Shown in pieces: positions 7,301-14,580 of a DNA stretch of 16,504 bases. Under the pieces are notes generated by a model. The model was given only the letters and a program-made list of their open reading frames with translations, had not been told where the DNA came from and did not search any database. Each line of letters opens with the position of its first letter. Position 1 is the first letter of the stretch. Made by a program: the position numbers and the translations under genes. The stretch comes from an uncultured Lachnospiraceae bacterium. GTDB taxonomy: Bacteria; Bacillota; Clostridia; Lachnospirales; Lachnospiraceae. Where the stretch lies: assembly GCA_937965795.1 (NCBI GenBank), contig CALCMD010000020.1:1-16504 (forward strand). Reading direction: 5' to 3'.

Positions 7301-9028
7301 AAAGATGAGGAAGGAAACTATATTGATAAATGGATGGGCGTTTACCATGATGGCAATACGTTTGTCAATTATAAGACTTATCTGACTTTTGATGAAGCTG
7401 GAAACCAGCAGTGGACGACTCCGGTGCCATATCTGAGTGAATATCGTTCCATTGAGTGGTCACATCAGATCTGCGAGGTCGGTATGTTCCGCTCACCGGA
7501 TGGAAACAGGATTGTGGCTTTGGCGAGAAATCAGTCCCACAATGGCCCTGCAACCATGTTCTATTCTGATGACGAGGGGGATACATGGAGTGAACCGGTT
7601 GAGCTTCCGGGATCGCTGGCTGGAGAACGTCATAAGGCGATGTATGATCCAACGGATCCGACAGGTCAGAGAATGATTGTTACCTTCCGTGAAATTTGCT
7701 ATGACCTGAATGGAAATAATCTGTTTGATGGAAACAGTGACTGGCTGGCAGGCGACTGGGTCGCATGGGTCGGAACTTATGATCAGCTTATGAATCTGGA
7801 GGAAGGGCAGTTCCGTATCCTGCTCTGTGAGGACTGGGCCCATAATGCAAAATCAGGCGATACCGGGTATACAGGAATTGTCGTACAGCCGGATGGAACT
7901 TTTATCATGGATACTTACGGGCATTGGGATAAAGATTACTGGGTAGAAAAGCATGGAAGTCTGAACGGATACAATGTCCGTCAGGATTTGTGCTATATCA
8001 AACAGGCGAAATTCAAACTGTCGGATCTGGATGAGCTGGTAATACCGGATCTGAAAACGAACATTACGAATGAGATCGGGAAAGGACCGTCTGAAGCAGA
8101 TGCTTCCAAATATACGGAGGAATCCTGGAAGGCATATCAGGAGGCTTTGAAACAGGCGCTTGAAGTGCAGGGCAGTAGCGAAAGCACACAGAATCAGTGC
8201 TATACGGCGGAAAGTTCCCTGAAAGATGCGAGATTGTCTCTGGTGATGAAGGAGAAAAAAGAACCGGAGCCGGATAAAAAAGATGAAGCGAAGAAAGCGC
8301 TTGCGGATGTCATGAAGCAGGCAGCGGCATACACGGACGCTTCCAAATACGAGGCAGAAAGCTGGAAACAGTTCCAGACGGCGCTGGCTCATGCAAAGAG
8401 TGTACAGTCTAATGCTGCCAGCACAAAAGAACAGATTGAGGCGGCAATGAATGCTTTGAAATCATCTATGCAGGGGTTAAAAGCAGCGGGAGGAACGACA
8501 GAAACGGAAAACCCGATTCAGGCTGGAAAGACTTATACGTGCGGAAATTATACCTATAAGGTTACGAACGTTTCCAAACGGACAGTGGCTGTTACCGGAA
8601 TTGAAAAGAGCAAGCTTAAGAAAATTAAGAAGATAACGGTGTATAATTCCGTGAAGCTTGGAGGAAAAGACTATACCGTAACTTCGATCGCTGATTCTGC
8701 TTTCAAAAATAATAAAAGAGTGACAGACGCCAGCATCAGCAAGAATGTGCAGACGATTGGAAAAAATGCATTTGCAGGATGCACCAAGCTGAAAAAGGTT
8801 ACGACAAAAGGCAATAAGCTTAAGAAGATAGGCAGCAAGGCATTCTTCCAGTGCAGGAATTTAAAGAGCCTTACGATTAAGAGTAAAGTGCTTAAAAGCG
8901 TGGGCAAGAATACGTTTAAGGGTATTCACAGGAAAGCCGTGATCAAAGTGCCTGCTTCGAAATATAAAGTATATGTAAAGAAGCTGGCAAAAAAAGGCCA
9001 GAGTAAAACGGTAAAAATTAAAAAATAG
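4319..9028 (+). CDS. Secreted multidomain glycosidase: GH123-like, Big2, sialidase-like propeller, FIVAR x2, BspA-type repeats
   Basis: A 1569-residue protein with a signal peptide (cut near residue 28, VRA/AEA). In order: a beta-sandwich-like region that may bind sugar (about 35-165); a GH123/DUF4091 N-terminal domain (about 195-346, PVWVEFNIPKDARAGNYTG); a GH123-like catalytic domain (about 350-660) with adjacent Asp519-Glu520 in YIGIDERG, matching the Asp-Glu pair of beta-N-acetylgalactosaminidases; a Big2 domain (about 750-832); and a sialidase-fold propeller (about 840-1240) with Asp boxes SRDGGETW (898), STDNGETW (958) and SDDEGDTW (1083). Two FIVAR repeats follow (about 1260-1312 and 1327-1388), then a lysine-rich BspA-type leucine-rich region (about 1405-1569). 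There is no LPXTG anchor. AAGGAGG at 4302-4308 sets the start. A likely role is trimming amino-sugar and perhaps sialylated host glycans outside the cell. Sialidase activity is not shown: I could not place the full arginine triad. Confidence 0.88.
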   Translation: MGKTAKKLLCVMMALLLALPFQMITVRAAEADEITTLKANVVDEQSFNYFSYTAYSGKSWTLNADESYVDLGTSDSRAEECYYEIHFRGNGIRVYAIKASVHGKVRFTVDGANSQDVDLYNSSRITEKVFEASGLSEGDHVLKAVTLPEKSGSKIVNQVAYAEIIHQPYTGGTPNLGGSIEDTNTQYTQDRYSEIAARNTTSASLTAWKNDKAVSELVLYSKNCSLTNVRIEASDLTNGSDMISKDNVTATFIKSTKAYNGSYLGYGSTTREVPAPTGANRSEASDILYQTSPIDIGFQKLQPVWVEFNIPKDARAGNYTGTLKATADGIEQPLTFTYQVTVQNATLPDIEEMAGTFDVELWQYPYSSAEYYGVTPFSAEHLEIMRSSMLKYKEVGGHAITATILEEAWNGQTYSANDVHYPSMIKWTKNSDGSFSYDYTDFDKWVEFCKSLGIGDKIVLYSIAPWHSSFTYWENGTLKYEAFTAGSDRYNTVWTAFLEDLIAHLEQKGWFEESYIGIDERGFSQAAFDLVDSVKNSQGVSLKTAGAMDNFVNKRDLAMRVDDLNVGDNAAAAHQAEFAQLLTDREAAGLRTTLYSCTEHRPGNFALSAPVESYWSIINAGKSGTAGFLRWAYDAWVTDPLNDATHNAFEPGDCFLIYPAEKDAADKTCKSSVRLERMAEGVRDVNKLLIIEKEAPQLAGEIEKLYDGIQTTASTGRTYLSDAERTRLAEEMNTFKAGVAELTTQYLATTSDGLYILSNNKEMFVNDTWQLPVSLRTEEEDKTILYKSADSSIAAIDANGVVTARKTGSTTITAIHEASGYQDTIEVTVTKKPLNISNKLKDYRLPEQYLSDIEKDPENEKGRRYLGQPDMIMLDDNQTLFTVYPVGHGVGRIVMQVSRDGGETWTEKTDIPESWSTSYETPTIYKLNMTDGTTKLIVISGRPANFGAATGGWDTSISTDNGETWSEYQTYCEYFADGTTRNDTVVAMASLVQLKDEEGNYIDKWMGVYHDGNTFVNYKTYLTFDEAGNQQWTTPVPYLSEYRSIEWSHQICEVGMFRSPDGNRIVALARNQSHNGPATMFYSDDEGDTWSEPVELPGSLAGERHKAMYDPTDPTGQRMIVTFREICYDLNGNNLFDGNSDWLAGDWVAWVGTYDQLMNLEEGQFRILLCEDWAHNAKSGDTGYTGIVVQPDGTFIMDTYGHWDKDYWVEKHGSLNGYNVRQDLCYIKQAKFKLSDLDELVIPDLKTNITNEIGKGPSEADASKYTEESWKAYQEALKQALEVQGSSESTQNQCYTAESSLKDARLSLVMKEKKEPEPDKKDEAKKALADVMKQAAAYTDASKYEAESWKQFQTALAHAKSVQSNAASTKEQIEAAMNALKSSMQGLKAAGGTTETENPIQAGKTYTCGNYTYKVTNVSKRTVAVTGIEKSKLKKIKKITVYNSVKLGGKDYTVTSIADSAFKNNKRVTDASISKNVQTIGKNAFAGCTKLKKVTTKGNKLKKIGSKAFFQCRNLKSLTIKSKVLKSVGKNTFKGIHRKAVIKVPASKYKVYVKKLAKKGQSKTVKIKK

Positions 9029-9036
9029 AGTTCTGG

Positions 9037-9071
9037 AAAAACCGGTATGGCGGAAGCTGTACCGGTTTTTT
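9037..9071 (+). terminator. Terminator after the glycosidase gene
   Basis: ACCGGTA (9041-9047) pairs with TACCGGT (9060-9066) across a 12-base loop. The stem is extended by an A run facing a run of six T at 9066-9071. It lies 12 bases past the stop codon. Confidence 0.9.
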
Positions 9072-9104
9072 CGGAAGAGGCATGGGGGATATTGGAAATA
9101 ATAA

Positions 9105-9133
9105 TTGACGCTTGTATGGATTTGCATTATAAT
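9105..9133 (+). promoter_or_regulatory. Promoter of the yicC-cinA operon
   Basis: TTGACG (9105-9110), a 17-base spacer and perfect TATAAT (9128-9133). The expected start is near 9140, giving a leader of about 65 bases. It is the only strong promoter seen before the seven-gene block. Confidence 0.85.
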
Positions 9134-9205
9134 AATTTGGGACTATTTTCATGGGGAAAGTATGTCCACGGAATAGTGATTAAGTACAGAGAGTGAGCAA
9201 ATACA

Positions 9206-10084
9206 ATGATAAAAAGCATGACAGGCTTTGGAAGATGTGAAATTCTTCAGGACGACCGGAAATTTACGGTAGAGATGAAGTCCGTAAATCACAGGTATTT
9301 TGATGTGAATATCAGAATGCCGAAGAAGCTCAGTTTTTTCGAGTCCGCAATCAGAGGAGTTCTGAAAGAATATATTCAAAGGGGAAAAGTGGATATTTTT
9401 ATTGCTTATGAGGATTTTTCGGACAGCAATATTTCTTTAAAATATCACGAAAGCGTTGCGGCGGAATATGTAAAATATTATCGGGAGATCGCAGAACGTT
9501 TTGGATTGGAGTATGATGTACGGGCGTCTCTGATCGGAAGAAGCCCGGAGGTTTTTACGATGGAAGAGCAGGCGGAAGATGAAAAAGAAATCTGGCAGAT
9601 TCTTGAAAGAGCCGTAAGAGGGGCAAGCGAGCAGTTTGCAGCATCCAGAATCCGGGAAGGGGAAGCACTGAAAACAGACCTGATTGGAAAGCTGGACGGA
9701 ATGCTTACCGATGTGGAATCCATCGAAAATCGTTATCCTGAGATCATGGAAAACTATCGCAGGAAGCTTGAGGAAAAGGTAAAAGAGCTTCTGGGAGATT
9801 ATCAGATGGAAGAGGGACGCATTGCCGCGGAAGTGGTTCTGTATTCGGATAAAATCTGTACAGATGAGGAGACTGTCCGGCTGAGAAGCCATATTGACAG
9901 CATGAAAGAGGCGCTGCTTGCAGGCGGCGGGATTGGAAGGAAGCTGGATTTCATCGCGCAGGAGATGAACCGGGAGGCAAACACGATTCTGTCAAAGGCA
10001 AATGATCTGGAGACATCCAATAGAGCGATCAATCTGAAAACGGAGATTGAGAAGGTTCGCGAGCAGATTCAGAATATAGAGTAG
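9206..10084 (+). CDS. yicC: YicC/YloC-family endoribonuclease
   Basis: A 292-residue cytoplasmic protein of the YicC family. It opens with the hallmark MIKSMTGFGR, and the N-terminal part carries VEMKSVNHRYFDVNIRMPK. The C-terminal part (about residues 210-292) has the DUF1732 signature GRKLDFIAQEMNREANTILSKA followed by the terminal IEKVREQIQNIE. Members act in RNA turnover; the E. coli protein is reported to be an endoribonuclease linked to small-RNA decay. Length is normal for the family. It is the first gene of the operon, and its stop codon lies within the ribosome binding site region of remA. The start ATG has only a modest GAGTGAG site. Confidence 0.95.
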   Translation: MIKSMTGFGRCEILQDDRKFTVEMKSVNHRYFDVNIRMPKKLSFFESAIRGVLKEYIQRGKVDIFIAYEDFSDSNISLKYHESVAAEYVKYYREIAERFGLEYDVRASLIGRSPEVFTMEEQAEDEKEIWQILERAVRGASEQFAASRIREGEALKTDLIGKLDGMLTDVESIENRYPEIMENYRRKLEEKVKELLGDYQMEEGRIAAEVVLYSDKICTDEETVRLRSHIDSMKEALLAGGGIGRKLDFIAQEMNREANTILSKANDLETSNRAINLKTEIEKVREQIQNIE

Positions 10085-10092
10085 GTGAGAAT

Positions 10093-10368
10093 GTGACCAG
10101 ATTAATGAATATTGGTTTTGGAAATGCTGTAAATACGGATAAGGTAGTCGCTGTGGTAAATCCCGATGCGGCGCCGATTAAGCGCATGGTGCAGCAGGCA
10201 AAAGAAAATGGAAGAGTGATTGACGCTACGCAGGGCAGACGCACGAAGTCGGTTCTGATTACGCAGGAGGATCATATTATCTTATCTGCATTGCAGGCGG
10301 ATACGTTAGTCAAACGTTTTTCCAATGCAGGAGTGATCGAGACGAAGGGGGAGGAAGATGAGTCGTAG
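10093..10368 (+). CDS. remA: Extracellular matrix regulatory protein RemA (DUF370)
   Basis: A 91-residue protein matching RemA along its whole length: MNIGFGN near the start, VNPDAAPIKRMVQQAKENG, then the conserved DATQGRRTKSVLI and DHIILSALQ. In Bacillus subtilis RemA is a DNA-binding activator of biofilm-matrix and osmoprotection genes. Its place between yicC and gmk is a conserved arrangement in many Firmicutes. The start is GTG at 10093, with AGGTGA at 10083-10088 overlapping the yicC stop. An ATG four codons later would cut into the conserved N-terminal strand. Its end overlaps gmk by 11 bases. Which genes it controls here is not visible. Confidence 0.95.
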   Translation: MTRLMNIGFGNAVNTDKVVAVVNPDAAPIKRMVQQAKENGRVIDATQGRRTKSVLITQEDHIILSALQADTLVKRFSNAGVIETKGEEDES

Positions 10369-10990
10369 GGGAATATTGATTGTACTTTCAGGATTTTCCG
10401 GTGCGGGCAAGGGAACGCTGGTCAATGCACTGAGAGAAAGATATGATGGCTATGCCCTTTCTATTTCGGCTACTACGAGAAAGCCAAGAGAGGGAGAAGA
10501 GGATGGAAAGGCATATTTTTTTAAGAAGATAGAAGAGTTCCATCAGATGATCGACGAGGACGCATTTATCGAATATGCCCAGTATGTAGAGAATTACTAT
10601 GGTACGCCCAGAGCCTATGTGGAAGAGATGTTAAATCAGGGGAAGGACGTTATTCTGGAGATTGAAATTCAGGGCGCGCTGAAAGTAAAGGAAAAATATC
10701 CGGATGCGCTTCTTATGTTTGTGACGACGCCGGATGCAGATACTTTAAAGACCCGGCTGACAGGGAGAGGGACGGAGACGGAAGAGGTCATCGCGTCGCG
10801 CCTTGCCAGAGCCGCAGAGGAAGCCTGTGGAATTGAGAACTATGACTATCTTATCGTCAATGACGATTTAGATACAGCGGTGCGGGAGACTCACGAAATT
10901 ATTCAGGGGGAACATTACCGCATGGCAAGAAATGCAGAGTTTATAGAAGCAATGAGAAATGATTTGAAACGATTTTCGAAAGGAGAATAG
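10358..10990 (+). CDS. gmk: Guanylate kinase
   Basis: A 210-residue cytoplasmic enzyme that phosphorylates GMP to GDP with ATP. The P-loop GFSGAGKGT lies at residues 12-20. The GMP-binding stretch SISATTRKPREGEEDGKAYFF is followed by FIEYAQYVENYYGTP and by VILEIEIQGALKVKEKYP, all typical of bacterial Gmk. The lid region has RLTGRGTETEEVIASRLARA. Length is normal. The start has a G-rich GGGGGAGG site at 10346-10353 inside the end of remA, so translation is probably coupled. Pairing with rpoZ just downstream is widespread in bacteria. Confidence 0.98.
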   Translation: MSRRGILIVLSGFSGAGKGTLVNALRERYDGYALSISATTRKPREGEEDGKAYFFKKIEEFHQMIDEDAFIEYAQYVENYYGTPRAYVEEMLNQGKDVILEIEIQGALKVKEKYPDALLMFVTTPDADTLKTRLTGRGTETEEVIASRLARAAEEACGIENYDYLIVNDDLDTAVRETHEIIQGEHYRMARNAEFIEAMRNDLKRFSKGE

Positions 10991-10994
10991 GATT

Positions 10995-11252
10995 ATGTTA
11001 CACCCATCTTATACAGACTTAATGGATGTAGTAAACAGTGAGGTAGGAGAAAATGAAACTCCGGTGGTAAAGAGCCGTTATTCTATCGTACTGGCGACTG
11101 CAAAAAGGGCAAGGGAGATCATTGCCGGGGCTGAACCTATGGTATACAGCGCAGGAAAAAAACCGTTGTCTATCGCGGTAGAAGAGCTGGATAAAGCGAA
11201 AATTAAAATCATGGCAGAAGAGGAAAAATCAGAGGACGAAATCGAATTATGA
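10995..11252 (+). CDS. rpoZ: DNA-directed RNA polymerase omega subunit
   Basis: An 85-residue small subunit that helps assemble and stabilise the beta-prime subunit. The omega signature is clear: an N-terminal LHPSYTDLMD, then SRYSIVLATAKRAREI, and the GKKPLSIAVEELDKAKIKI helix before an acidic tail. AAGGAGA at 10979-10985 precedes the ATG and overlaps the end of gmk. Its stop overlaps the rimO start as ATGA, so the two are likely translated in a coupled manner. Confidence 0.96.
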   Translation: MLHPSYTDLMDVVNSEVGENETPVVKSRYSIVLATAKRAREIIAGAEPMVYSAGKKPLSIAVEELDKAKIKIMAEEEKSEDEIEL

Positions 11253-12574
11253 AATTATTGTTTGTATCTCTGGGATGCGATAAAAACCTGGTAGACTCTG
11301 AGGTTATGCTGGCGCTCTTAAATGAGAGAGGGTGTGTCCTGACCGATGAGGAAACAGAAGCGGATATTATCATTATAAATACCTGCTGCTTTATCAATGA
11401 CGCGAAGGAGGAGAGCGTTCAGACCATTCTGGAAATGGCAGAATACCGGAAGGCGGGAAGCTGTAAGGCGCTGATCGTGACGGGATGTCTGGCTCAGCGT
11501 TATAAGCAGGAAATTATGGATGAAATCCAGGAGGTAGACGCCGTTTTGGGTACGACGACCTGTGAGGAAATCGTAAAAGCGGTGGACAAAGTCCTGGAGG
11601 GTGAGCATCTTCTGGAGTTTCATGATGTGAATGAGAAGCCTGTAGGCAATCAGAAAAGGATGCTTACCACAGGGGGGCATTATGCGCATTTGAAAATAGC
11701 GGAGGGGTGTGACAAGCACTGTACCTACTGCATTATACCGAAGATACGCGGAAAATACCGGAGTGTCCCCATGGAACAGTTGATCCTGGAGGCAGAAAGC
11801 CTGGCCGGACAGGGAGTAAAAGAACTCATCCTGGTGGCCCAGGAAACGACGCTGTACGGCATGGATCTTTATGGGGAAAAATCCCTGCATAAATTGCTGA
11901 AAGCATTATGCAGGATCAGAGGGATTCGGTGGATACGTATTCTGTACTGCTATCCGGAGGAGATTTATGAAGAACTGATTCAGACGATAAAAGAAGAACC
12001 GAAGATATGTCATTATCTTGATCTGCCGATTCAGCACGCAAACGACGCCGTACTGAAACGCATGGGGCGGAGGACAACAAAAAAAGATCTGATAAATATC
12101 GTCGGACATCTTCGGGAAGAGATTCCCGATCTTGTGCTTCGGACAACGCTGATCAGCGGTTTTCCGGGGGAGACACAGGAAGCGCATGAGGAATTGATGC
12201 AGTTTGTAGACGAGATGGAGTTTGAGCGTCTGGGAGTCTTTGCTTATTCTCCGGAGGAGGATACGCCGGCTGCGGGCATGGAGAATCAGATTCCGGAAGA
12301 GATTAAGCAAGAGCGCCGGGATGAGCTGATGGAGCTTCAGCAGGAAATTTCATTTGACAAAAACGAGGACATGGCGGGCAGGGAATTGCTGGCTATGATT
12401 GAGGGAAAGGTAGCGGATGAAAATGCCTATATTGCGCGCACGTATATGGATGCGCCGGGGATTGACGGCTACCTGTTCATCAACACGGATGAAACTCTTG
12501 TGACAGGCGACTTTGCGAAAGTAAAGGTGACAGGCGCCCTGGAGTATGATTTGATAGGAGAGATTTCAGAATGA
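11249..12574 (+). CDS. rimO: Ribosomal protein S12 methylthiotransferase RimO
   Basis: A 441-residue radical-SAM enzyme that adds a methylthio group to an aspartate of ribosomal protein S12. The N-terminal UPF0004 domain has the first cluster cysteines at about residues 10, 46 and 80 (VSLGCDKNLVDS, NTCCFI, VTGCLAQRY). The radical-SAM CxxxCxxC is at residues 154-161 (EGCDKHCTYCIIPKIRGKYRS). The C-terminal TRAM domain starts near residue 375. The SLGCDKNLVDSE start and the IPKIRG context favour RimO over the tRNA enzyme MiaB. ATGA overlaps join it to rpoZ upstream and pgsA downstream. Confidence 0.96.
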   Translation: MKLLFVSLGCDKNLVDSEVMLALLNERGCVLTDEETEADIIIINTCCFINDAKEESVQTILEMAEYRKAGSCKALIVTGCLAQRYKQEIMDEIQEVDAVLGTTTCEEIVKAVDKVLEGEHLLEFHDVNEKPVGNQKRMLTTGGHYAHLKIAEGCDKHCTYCIIPKIRGKYRSVPMEQLILEAESLAGQGVKELILVAQETTLYGMDLYGEKSLHKLLKALCRIRGIRWIRILYCYPEEIYEELIQTIKEEPKICHYLDLPIQHANDAVLKRMGRRTTKKDLINIVGHLREEIPDLVLRTTLISGFPGETQEAHEELMQFVDEMEFERLGVFAYSPEEDTPAAGMENQIPEEIKQERRDELMELQQEISFDKNEDMAGRELLAMIEGKVADENAYIARTYMDAPGIDGYLFINTDETLVTGDFAKVKVTGALEYDLIGEISE

Positions 12575-13107
12575 ATACGCCAAATATGTTAACAATTTTA
12601 AGGGTGATTATGATTCCGTTTTTTGTAATCTTCTTACTGTTGGATATCACGGAGTATGATAAGTATATTGCACTGGCTATTTTTATTGTCGCAAGCCTTA
12701 CAGACACGTTGGACGGTTATCTTGCCAGGAAGAATAATCAGATTACAAATTTTGGAAAATTCATGGACCCGCTGGCAGATAAACTGCTGGTGTCAGCCGC
12801 TATGATCTGTCTGGTGGAATTGCATCGGATTCCCGGCTGGGTGGTTATCGTAATCATCAGCCGTGAGTTTATCATCAGCGGATTTCGCCTGGTGGCGTCC
12901 GATAACGGCATTGTCATTGCGGCAAGCTGGTGGGGAAAAGTAAAGACGATTACGCAGATGCTCATGATTATCCTGGTAATCGCAGATATTGGAGGAGTAT
13001 TTGTCACGCTTGAGACGGTCTTTATTTATGCCGCAATGGGATTGACAGTGGTATCACTGGTCGACTATATTGCGAAAAACAGGCGGGTTCTGAGTATGCA
13101 GGATTAG
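12571..13107 (+). CDS. pgsA: CDP-diacylglycerol--glycerol-3-phosphate 3-phosphatidyltransferase
   Basis: A 178-residue integral membrane enzyme making phosphatidylglycerol phosphate, the first committed step to phosphatidylglycerol. The full CDP-alcohol phosphatidyltransferase motif is present: Asp45, Asp48-Gly49, Ala52-Arg53, Gly62, Asp66 and Asp70 in the order DxxDGxxARx8GxxxDxxxD. Several hydrophobic segments fit the usual six-helix fold. The start MNTPNMLTILRVIMIPFF is typical of PgsA. ATGA overlap with rimO; 21 bases before cinA. Confidence 0.96.
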   Translation: MNTPNMLTILRVIMIPFFVIFLLLDITEYDKYIALAIFIVASLTDTLDGYLARKNNQITNFGKFMDPLADKLLVSAAMICLVELHRIPGWVVIVIISREFIISGFRLVASDNGIVIAASWWGKVKTITQMLMIILVIADIGGVFVTLETVFIYAAMGLTVVSLVDYIAKNRRVLSMQD

Positions 13108-13128
13108 CATACGGATAAGGAGTAGAAT

Positions 13129-14376
13129 ATGGTAGTAGAGTTGATTTCCGTAGGTACGGAATTGTTACTTGGGAATATTGTGAACACAAATGCGGCGTAT
13201 CTTTCGGAACAGTGCGCGCTTCTGGGACTGTCCATGTACCATCAGTCTGTGGTGGGAGATAACGAGGAGCGCCTGGCGGAGACGATGCGGACGGCTCTGG
13301 AGCGTTCGGATGTGGTGATCTTAAGCGGCGGCCTGGGGCCTACGAAAGATGATCTCACAAAGGAAGTGGCCGCACAGGTCATGGAGATGCCGCTCAAAGA
13401 GGATGAACACAGCAGAAAAAGGATTGAAGAATATTTCAAGAACAGCCAGACCAGGGTCATTACGGATAATAATTGGAAACAGGCGCAGGCGCCGGAGGGA
13501 AGCATTGTCGTGGACAATGACAATGGAACCGCACCGGGGCTGATTCTGGAAAAGGATGGGAAGGCAATGATTTTGCTTCCGGGGCCGCCAAACGAGATGA
13601 GGCCCATGTTTGAGAAGAGTATTTTCCCATATCTGAACAAGCTTCAGCCGGAATTGATTCGTTCCTGTATGGTAAAGATTTGTGGACTGGGCGAGAGTTA
13701 TGTCGAGACACAGATTGCAGACATGATCGAGGCACAGACAAATCCCACGATCGCTCCCTATGCGAAAATCGGTGAGGTGCATCTGCGGATTACGGCAAAG
13801 GCTTCCAGCGAGAAGGAAGCAAGAAAGCTGATGAAACCGGTGGTAAAAGAGCTGAGAAACCGCTTTGGAGATAATATCTATACGTTGGATGAGAAGGAAA
13901 CACTGGCAGAAAATGTGCTGAAGCTTTTGAAAGAGAAGGAACTGACGCTGACGACGGCGGAATCCTGTACAGGAGGTATGCTGGCGGCAAGGCTGACGGA
14001 TATACCGGGAGCATCCGAAGTGTTTAAGCAGGGACTGGTGACTTATTCCAATAAGGCGAAGAGAAAGCTTCTGGAGGTTAAGAAAACCACATTGAAAGAC
14101 TTTGGGGCGGTCAGTGAAAAGACGGCGAAGGAAATGGCGAAGAACGGCGCTTTCATGACCGGGGCGGACGCCTGTGTGGCGATTACCGGAATTGCCGGGC
14201 CGGACGGCGGAAGCGATGAGAAACCGGTAGGGCTGGTTTATATAGGGTGCAGCCTGAAGAATAAAATTACGGTGAAGGAATTTCACTTCCAGGGAAACCG
14301 CGAGAAGGTCAGGGAATATGCGGTAGTGCGTGCGCTGACTTTGCTGAGGGATTGCATTCTGGAAAAAGAAGATTGA
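13129..14376 (+). CDS. cinA: CinA: competence/damage-inducible protein A
   Basis: A 415-residue two-domain protein. The N-terminal molybdopterin-binding-like domain (about residues 1-170) carries ISVGTELLLGNIVNTNAAYLS and the VVILSGGLGPTKDDLTKE loop; in studied family members it acts in ADP-ribose/NAD-related pyrophosphate hydrolysis. The C-terminal domain (about 262-412) has TTAESCTGGMLAARLTDIPG and the GIAGPDGGSDEKPVGLVYI motif of nicotinamide-mononucleotide deamidases. Both halves are intact and length is normal. The start has AAGGAG at 13117-13122. It is the last gene of the operon and is followed by a terminator. Confidence 0.96.
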   Translation: MVVELISVGTELLLGNIVNTNAAYLSEQCALLGLSMYHQSVVGDNEERLAETMRTALERSDVVILSGGLGPTKDDLTKEVAAQVMEMPLKEDEHSRKRIEEYFKNSQTRVITDNNWKQAQAPEGSIVVDNDNGTAPGLILEKDGKAMILLPGPPNEMRPMFEKSIFPYLNKLQPELIRSCMVKICGLGESYVETQIADMIEAQTNPTIAPYAKIGEVHLRITAKASSEKEARKLMKPVVKELRNRFGDNIYTLDEKETLAENVLKLLKEKELTLTTAESCTGGMLAARLTDIPGASEVFKQGLVTYSNKAKRKLLEVKKTTLKDFGAVSEKTAKEMAKNGAFMTGADACVAITGIAGPDGGSDEKPVGLVYIGCSLKNKITVKEFHFQGNREKVREYAVVRALTLLRDCILEKED

Positions 14377-14382
14377 TGGATG

Positions 14383-14426
14383 GCCATCAGGAAGGATTCA
14401 AAAAGAGTCGTTTCTGGTGGCTTTTT
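14383..14426 (+). terminator. Terminator of the yicC-cinA operon
   Basis: GCCATCAG (14383-14390) pairs with CTGGTGGC (14414-14421), with one G-U pair, and five T follow at once (14422-14426). The loop is long (23 bases). It lies seven bases past the cinA stop. Confidence 0.75.
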
Positions 14427-14502
14427 ATTGCATGAAAAGCTTAACTGTTTAGCAGGCATCTATGAAAGGTAAAAAGTAAATACAAAAAGTAGTAATAATA
14501 TA

Positions 14503-14536
14503 TTGACAAAATATCATTACTGAATTAAACTATAAT
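14503..14536 (+). promoter_or_regulatory. Promoter of the small secreted protein gene
   Basis: A perfect TTGACA (14503-14508) is followed after 17 bases by TAAACT (14526-14531), which overlaps a perfect TATAAT (14531-14536). TATAAT is 22 bases from TTGACA, too far for ordinary use with it, so either the TAAACT pairing is used or TATAAT acts with a poor -35. The rest of the 204-base gap between cinA and this gene is AT-rich with no other clear signal apart from the terminator. Confidence 0.55.
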
Positions 14537-14580
14537 AGAGAAGTATAAATGTGCCGGAATACATAGAGAGGGGGATTCTT

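Noticed and set aside
13321..14286. A 321-codon minus-strand frame inside cinA
   Set aside because: It is a shadow of a well-conserved gene; the translation has no recognisable domain.
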